Source of the DNA: Euryarchaeota archaeon Ods02
GTDB taxonomy: Archaea > Halobacteriota > Halobacteria > Halobacteriales > Halorutilaceae
DNA length: 64,000 nt
Assembly (NCBI GenBank): GCA_028751075.1
Contig: JAQZDA010000008.1
Location: 18,333-82,332, forward strand
Direction of reading: 5' to 3'
Part shown: positions 58,864 to 64,000 of the stretch, piece after piece
Layout: each line of letters starts with the position of its first letter
How positions within the stretch are numbered: the first letter of the stretch is position 1
Notes under the pieces: generated by a model
What the model was told of the DNA's origin: nothing
The model's database searches: none
What the model saw: the letters and a program-made list of their open reading frames with translations, nothing else
Made by a program: the position numbers and the translations under genes

Positions 58864-61836
58864 TTATGCTTCAGCGTCCTGTGCCTCTTGATAGACTTCC
58901 TGCCGTAGTAACTCAGTCACCATATCTTGGAACTCCTCGTCGTCCATGTACATCCCGAACATCTCTTTGTTCTGGTCCATGCGTTGTATGAAGAGTTCAG
59001 TGATGATATCATCGAACTCGAGTGCGAAGTTCTCTTCTGAGTTCACCTTCGCAGAGCGTTTGATGTGGTCCTTCTCCAGCGCGTCTTCCTTAATCTGGTC
59101 GAGGAACAGCTGGTCTGCGGCTGTGAAGTCCGTTCCTAAGGCCTCGTTTATCTTCTCCACCAGCATCGAAAGCTCGATCTCTTCATCCTCATGGCTACCC
59201 GTCCCACTCTCCGTAGGAACGGATACCTCTCCTTCGTCAGACTCGAGCTCCATCTGTTTCTCGCTGGCTTTCTCAAGTCTATAGTACCGTAGTGCGAGTT
59301 CGTCATCGAACTCCACCGCGGGTGGTACGGTATCTCTGGGTAACTCGTCGTACAGGAATCGCCCGAACGTGTATAACTTCTCAAGCTCCGTGTCGGAGTA
59401 GCTCACTACCTGAGATTGGAACTTGTACAGCCTAACAAACGCTCTAAGCTTCGACCTGAACTGCTCCTGAGCTTCCTCGTCAAGGTCTTCATATCTATCT
59501 CGTGCTGGCTGTATGTACTTGTGGAGCTCCGAGTGTGCTTGTTCTGTCGCGTTGTATTCTGGACTGAAGAATGCTTCCGCGAAGTCGTTGACCTCTTCTT
59601 GCTTGTAGACCTGCATGGAGTTCAGCTCGGACTCCAGTCGGTAGAGGTGCTGTGGGTCGCTCTGTTCCTCTACGGTGGTTTTTTCATAGTAGTCTTGGAA
59701 CGCCCCTTCGATGTCCTCGGCGTCGTTCTTGAAGTCCAGCACGAAGGTCTCTTCCTTACCGGGAGCGGTGCGGTTCAGCCTCGAAAGGGTCTGTACGGCT
59801 CTGACACCGGATAGGCTCTTGTCCACGTACATCGTGTGAAGCATGGGTTCGTCGAAACCCGTCTGGTACTTGTCAGCGACTACGAGCAAGTGATACTCGT
59901 TGCCTGAGAACTTGCTCGGTAGCTGGGACGGCTTTATGCCGTCGTTCATCTCTTTTTCCGTATATTCCAGGCCTTCGTCCTCCACAGTGCCGCTGAAAGC
60001 CACTAACGCGCCTATGTCGTCGTAATCGCTCTCCTCTAGGTAACTATCTATCGCCTTCTTGTACCTCACCGCGTGCTTACGCGACGACGTCACCACCATC
60101 GCCTTAGCCTTCCCACCTATCTTATGTTGAGTATGGTTGGCGAAGTGCTCGACGATAATTTCGGCTTTCTGTGCGACGTTGTGCGGATGAAGTTCGAGGA
60201 ACCTTGACACCGCCTTCTGACCCTTCTTCTCCGGAACCTTTGGATCTTCCTCGGTCTGCTTTACGATGTTGTAATAGGTATCGTAGGTGACGTAGTTCTG
60301 AAGGACGTCGAGGATGAACCCCTCCTCTATCGCCTGTCGCATAGAGTATACATGCGACGGCTCTGGTTTGTCGTCCCCTTCCCGTCGTTCTCCGAAGACC
60401 TCGAGAGTCTTCCCTTTCGGGGTAGCGGTGAAGGCGAAGAAGCTCAAGTTATCTTGTTTCCCCCGGGCTTCAGCGCTCTCCGCTAACACGTCCTCCCAGT
60501 CATCCTCTTCGTCGATTTCAACGCCGCGGAGTATCTCCTTCATCTCCTTCGCCATTTCACCCGTCTGGCTGCTATGTGCCTCGTCAACCATCACAGCGTA
60601 GTTTCGTTCCGGCAGGTTCTGGGTTTGTTCGATGACGTATGGAAACGTCTGCAACGTCGTTATGATTATCTCCTTACCAGCCTCCAATAGCTCCGCAAGC
60701 TCCTCCGATTTCGAACCCTCGTCACCCGTTACACCGTGTACGATACCGGTCTCGTGGTCTATCTCGTAGATCGTATCTTGGAGCTGTTCGTCCAGCACTG
60801 TCCTATCGGTAACGACAACTATCGAATCGAAGACTCGTTCGTCATCGTCGTCGTGCAGCGATGTAAATCGGTGTGCGAGCCAACCTATGGTCTTGCTCTT
60901 ACCGCTTCCAGTGGAGTGCTGCACGAGGAAGTCCTGACCGGGGCACTCGGTTTTCGCTCGTTCGACGAACTTCCTGACGCAGTCAAGCTGGTGGTATCTC
61001 GGGAAGATTAGCTTCTCCTTCTCCTCGACGACTATACCGTCCTTCCTGATTTCCTCTTCCTCTAGATGCATGAACCGATGGATGATATCCATCCAGCTGT
61101 CTTTCTCCCAGATGTCCTCCCAGAGATACGCCGTCCTATGGCCAGAGGGATGCTGTGGGTTGCCCGCACCCCCGTCTTTCCCACGATTGAACGGCAGGAA
61201 CGTAGTATCTTCTTCCTCTAGCTTAGTGGTGTATTCCACTAGATCTGGGTCCACCGCGAAGTGCACGAGAGCACCTCGGTTGAATTCGAACAGGGTCTCC
61301 GAGGGGTCGCGGTCGTTCATGTACTGCTCCTTCGCGTGATCTATCGTCTGCTTCGTAGAACGGTTCTTGAGTTCGGCTGTCGCTACAGGGATTCCGTTCA
61401 CGCTCAACGCAAGATCCACGCTTTTCTTCGGATTCATCGTCGAGTAGTAGAGCTGACGTGTCACCGCCAACCTGTTCTCCTCGTACTTCCGCTCTAGCTC
61501 GGGGTTATGGCCTGTTGATGGCTGAGAGTACGATAGCTTGATTCGGGTTCCAGTGGTTCGTACACCATGCCTGAGGACTTCCAGCGGACCCTCGCGTTCG
61601 AGGTGGCTTCGAAGATCTTCAAGGAACCTCTCTCGTGCGTTTCCCTTGTGAGCAGTCTCCAGTTCATCCCAGGCTTCAGGCTGAGTCTCTTTGACGAAAT
61701 CTATGACCACTTCGGGGAAGATACCTAGTTCTTTGTCATATGAGTCGGAGTCGAGCTCTACGTAGCCACCGTGTTGAAGTAGATGTGCCTCTATGGCGTC
61801 TTCAAAGGATTCCTCGTCGTATATTTTCGAAGTCAT
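58864..61836 (-). CDS. hsdR: Type I restriction enzyme, HsdR (R subunit)
   Basis: A 990-residue motor-nuclease subunit. The N-terminal nuclease site has D141 and E155-x-K157 (VATAELKNRS). The SF2 translocase shows Walker A STGSGKS at 308-314, DEAH at 418-421 (VMVDEAHSS) and the later AFTATPKG and LSRLNRTAPG motifs. The C-terminal ~250 residues are helical and bind the methyltransferase. No disruption is seen. It overlaps hsdS by four bases. Confidence 0.94.
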   Translation of the reverse strand: MTSKIYDEESFEDAIEAHLLQHGGYVELDSDSYDKELGIFPEVVIDFVKETQPEAWDELETAHKGNARERFLEDLRSHLEREGPLEVLRHGVRTTGTRIKLSYSQPSTGHNPELERKYEENRLAVTRQLYYSTMNPKKSVDLALSVNGIPVATAELKNRSTKQTIDHAKEQYMNDRDPSETLFEFNRGALVHFAVDPDLVEYTTKLEEEDTTFLPFNRGKDGGAGNPQHPSGHRTAYLWEDIWEKDSWMDIIHRFMHLEEEEIRKDGIVVEEKEKLIFPRYHQLDCVRKFVERAKTECPGQDFLVQHSTGSGKSKTIGWLAHRFTSLHDDDDERVFDSIVVVTDRTVLDEQLQDTIYEIDHETGIVHGVTGDEGSKSEELAELLEAGKEIIITTLQTFPYVIEQTQNLPERNYAVMVDEAHSSQTGEMAKEMKEILRGVEIDEEDDWEDVLAESAEARGKQDNLSFFAFTATPKGKTLEVFGERREGDDKPEPSHVYSMRQAIEEGFILDVLQNYVTYDTYYNIVKQTEEDPKVPEKKGQKAVSRFLELHPHNVAQKAEIIVEHFANHTQHKIGGKAKAMVVTSSRKHAVRYKKAIDSYLEESDYDDIGALVAFSGTVEDEGLEYTEKEMNDGIKPSQLPSKFSGNEYHLLVVADKYQTGFDEPMLHTMYVDKSLSGVRAVQTLSRLNRTAPGKEETFVLDFKNDAEDIEGAFQDYYEKTTVEEQSDPQHLYRLESELNSMQVYKQEEVNDFAEAFFSPEYNATEQAHSELHKYIQPARDRYEDLDEEAQEQFRSKLRAFVRLYKFQSQVVSYSDTELEKLYTFGRFLYDELPRDTVPPAVEFDDELALRYYRLEKASEKQMELESDEGEVSVPTESGTGSHEDEEIELSMLVEKINEALGTDFTAADQLFLDQIKEDALEKDHIKRSAKVNSEENFALEFDDIITELFIQRMDQNKEMFGMYMDDEEFQDMVTELLRQEVYQEAQDAEA

Positions 61837-63155
61837 ACTATCTGGCCTTCTTCTTCGTTTAATTCTTCAGAAACATCAATCTGTCCCGTAACAGCAGCGG
61901 TAATCAGAGCCTGTCGCTTCTCTTCGAGCAGGTCTATTGACTCTTCCACCTTATCGATGAGTTCCCATATCTTCTCTGTCTCTTCCTCTATGTGTTCGAC
62001 TATCTCACGTTGCTCGTCCTTCGGGGGAAGAGGAGTCTTGAACGACTTGATATCAGGCATATAGATAGTCTGGTGCGTTGAACCCTGCATCAGTCGCTCA
62101 AACTCCTGGTTCATTGAGCGGAAGACATAGAGTAGGTATTCGGATATTATCTCGTCACTCGGCACCCAGTTAGCGAAGTCCTGCGACGTAGCCATATCCT
62201 TAGCCATTATGCCGGAGAAACCCACCGACGCAGTCCGTGAGAGGAAGACGGTTCCCTCGGGTAGCATGCGCGCGCCTGAGTCCTCCAGACCGAGTTCGTT
62301 AATCTTGTACTCGGTGTCGTGAAGGTAGACTTTTCGTCCATCCCTGAAATCCTCGATGTCGGATGTCGTCACCCACGGTATGTCACAGTCCTCCCAGTAC
62401 TTATCCTCCGACTTGCTCGGCGTGTGACCGGATTCGAGGTCGGCGACGTACCGCGTTCGTACTACGTCCCAATGTTCAGGGACTTCGCCTATCCAGTCAA
62501 CATCGGAGTCTTTTGTTTCTGTATCTTGTATACCAGTAGTGGTAGCTCCCTCAATTATTGATGACTTTCTCTCATGGAGTGTTTCGACAAGATTTCTCTG
62601 TATGTCAAGTGCCTTATCAATCTCGGTAGCTCTATCCTTACAGAATCCAACAATCTCCTTTTGTACCTCCAGCGGCGGAAATGGTATCTCAGTTCCATCA
62701 ATCTCATCACTATCAAGGCTCTCTACCGTAGCACCTTGCACTCTCCATTTGCTAAGTAATGCATCCTCGTATCCACGCACAACTTCGGCGACAAATCGAG
62801 GAAGAATATTATTTCTCGTCGGAACTATAGCTTTTATATCCTGATTTATCGCAACCGGCTTAGTCGTAACTGCTATCGGGATAGTATGCTTGAGTATACC
62901 GGACCTAACTACCATTAGGATTGAGTTCTCTGGTACTAATGTAGCGGAACCCGAAGCCAACCCCTCCTCTGTTATGTACTCCTCTGTGTCAGTTATCTCC
63001 TCTGACTTCATGTCCTTTGAGGATACCCACGGGATATCCCCTCCCCAATAGTCACCATTATCGCGCGACGGGGTTCCTCCACTCGTGGACCTCCCAATAT
63101 ATCGGAGCGGTATTGTATCCCAACCCGAAGGCAACTCAGCAAATAGCTCAGTCAT
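61833..63155 (-). CDS. hsdS: Type I restriction enzyme, HsdS (specificity subunit)
   Basis: A 440-residue DNA-recognition subunit with two target-recognition domains, each starting with the typical SGWDTIPLRYIG or EHWDVVRTRYVADLE segment and ending at a conserved helical spacer (FPPLEVQKEIVGFCKDRATE; PPKDEQREIVEHIEEETEKI). The two halves recognise the two parts of a bipartite site. It overlaps both hsdM and hsdR by four bases (ATGA-type). Confidence 0.93.
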   Translation of the reverse strand: MTELFAELPSGWDTIPLRYIGRSTSGGTPSRDNGDYWGGDIPWVSSKDMKSEEITDTEEYITEEGLASGSATLVPENSILMVVRSGILKHTIPIAVTTKPVAINQDIKAIVPTRNNILPRFVAEVVRGYEDALLSKWRVQGATVESLDSDEIDGTEIPFPPLEVQKEIVGFCKDRATEIDKALDIQRNLVETLHERKSSIIEGATTTGIQDTETKDSDVDWIGEVPEHWDVVRTRYVADLESGHTPSKSEDKYWEDCDIPWVTTSDIEDFRDGRKVYLHDTEYKINELGLEDSGARMLPEGTVFLSRTASVGFSGIMAKDMATSQDFANWVPSDEIISEYLLYVFRSMNQEFERLMQGSTHQTIYMPDIKSFKTPLPPKDEQREIVEHIEEETEKIWELIDKVEESIDLLEEKRQALITAAVTGQIDVSEELNEEEGQIV

Positions 63156-64000
63156 TCTGTTACAGCACCGAGCATCTGGGTTATTTCCTCCTCTATCTGT
63201 TTTAGCTCTGAATCGATTTCATCAACAGACCTCGGAGACTCGTACTCGTAGAAGTACCTATCAAAGTTAATCTCGTACCCCACGACACCCAGCTTTCCGT
63301 CCTCGTCGTCGTGGTATCTACTACTCTCGTTCAGCCATGCGTCGTCAAGGTACGGCTCAACCTCGCGCTCAAAGTACTCGTGCGGGTCTTCGTCGAGCGG
63401 GATACGCTCCCTCATACGCAGGTCGGTGTCGCTCTCCGGATTCCCTTTACCGTCGGTGCATATCTCCGCGTCCTCGTCACGTTCCCCGAGAGCGCGTTCT
63501 ATCGCGTTGTAGACGCTGTTGCGCACGTCGAGACCCGTCATGTTGAACTCTAGCTCAACCGCGTCACGGAACTCCTGATTGTCTTTCCAGACCTTCTCAG
63601 AGTCCATCTCACGGAGAGCGTCCTTGATGCGTTCCTGCTTCTCCTCGTCGCGGTTCGTGAACGCGCGCTCGTCGTCGAGGCCCTCAATACGCTCCTCCGT
63701 CACCTGGAAGCTCATCCATAACGGACGCTCGACGACCATGCGCCTGTATCCGAACTCATCGTTCGGCACCACCTCTGACCTACCGTTCGCCTCCAAGTCT
63801 CCGAAGATGCGCGTTATTTCGTCTATATGCTCCCTCGTGAGTTCGTAGCGTTTCTCACCGAGGTTGTCGTCCATCTCCCGGTACAGATCCTGCGCGTCGA
63901 TCAACTGGACCTTGCCCTCACGGTGCTCGGGCTTTCGGTTCGTCAAAACCCAGATATACGTCCGTATCCCCGTGTTGTAGAACAGGTTCTCCGGTAAACC
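63152..64000 (-). CDS. hsdM: Type I restriction enzyme, HsdM (partial, C-terminal part)
   Basis: The window ends inside this gene; 282 C-terminal residues are visible. They start in phase at base 64000 with the NLFYNTGIRTYIWVLTNRKP segment, conserved after the methyltransferase core, and continue through GKVQLIDAQDLYREMDDNLG and a helical tail to LKQIEEEITQMLGAVTE. The NPPY catalytic motif lies beyond the window. It methylates adenine in the host copy of the site and, with HsdS, forms the core complex. Confidence 0.92.
   Translation of the reverse strand, partial: GLPENLFYNTGIRTYIWVLTNRKPEHREGKVQLIDAQDLYREMDDNLGEKRYELTREHIDEITRIFGDLEANGRSEVVPNDEFGYRRMVVERPLWMSFQVTEERIEGLDDERAFTNRDEEKQERIKDALREMDSEKVWKDNQEFRDAVELEFNMTGLDVRNSVYNAIERALGERDEDAEICTDGKGNPESDTDLRMRERIPLDEDPHEYFEREVEPYLDDAWLNESSRYHDDEDGKLGVVGYEINFDRYFYEYESPRSVDEIDSELKQIEEEITQMLGAVTE

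Noticed and set aside
52301..64000. CRISPR array or cas genes in the island
   Set aside because: No regularly spaced repeats with unique spacers were seen; the only repeats are the contiguous 12-bp units. The RecB-like protein lacks the Cas4 Cys cluster.
52376..64000. Right-hand att site of the island
   Set aside because: No second copy of the tRNA 3' end was noticed by eye inside the window.

Overview
The window looks like chromosome of an extremely halophilic archaeon (class Halobacteria or a close relative). Predicted proteins are very acidic, base composition is GC-rich, many genes have a TATA-like element about 27 bases before the start codon (leaderless transcripts), and families typical of haloarchaea are present (FtsZ2, NcsA, a DUF7333-like protein, permease-stress-protein fusions). 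The species cannot be named. AUA and AGG codons look commoner than in textbook haloarchaea, so a deep branch is possible.

Layout. 1-2.0 kb: partial ORF, sulfatase-fold enzyme, small membrane protein, Lrp/AsnC regulator. 2.0-6.7 kb: ncsA (tRNA thiolation), then rbcL, AMP phosphorylase and ribose-1,5-bisphosphate isomerase, which together form the complete archaeal AMP-to-3-phosphoglycerate pathway. 6.9-10.4 kb (minus strand): ftsZ2, a 58-residue ribbon-helix-helix protein, a ribbon-helix-helix/zinc-ribbon protein, an acidic protein and a DUF2103 protein. 10.4-11.6 kb: tRNA-Tyr, repeat debris with a 15-G run, and a PIN toxin pair. 11.6-24 kb: small zinc protein, cupin, GIDE-like protein, copper ATPase, two sensor kinases around a class V aminotransferase, small membrane protein, saccharopine-dehydrogenase-like and alcohol-dehydrogenase-like genes. 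24-37 kb: amino-acid permeases, universal stress proteins, a K+ channel/RCK protein, two RCK-linked cation/proton antiporters, a nicotinamidase-like hydrolase, a lipoate-ligase-like protein and an AI-2E-family protein.

37.3-51.7 kb is the S10/spc ribosomal superoperon: SPOUT methyltransferase, uL3, uL4, uL23, uL2, uS19, uL22, uS3, uL29, uS17, uL14, uL24, eS4, uL5, uS14, uS8, uL6, eL32, eL19, uL18, uS5, uL30, uL15 and SecY. The usual RNase P component gene between uL29 and uS17 is missing, uS3 carries an unusual C-terminal helix-extended-loop-helix domain, and a 10-bp hairpin overlaps the start codon of the first gene.

52.3 kb to the window end is a mobile/defence island beside a tRNA with a CAU anticodon: two tyrosine recombinases, an unknown protein, a 12-bp tandem repeat in front of a small-protein/coiled-coil operon, an Mrr-type nuclease with Cys clusters and a C-terminal membrane anchor, scarred pseudogenes, and a type I restriction-modification operon (hsdM partial, hsdS, hsdR) that ends in a RecB-like PD-(D/E)xK nuclease. 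Base composition is visibly more AT-rich from about 55 kb. This island is the best place to look for something undescribed.
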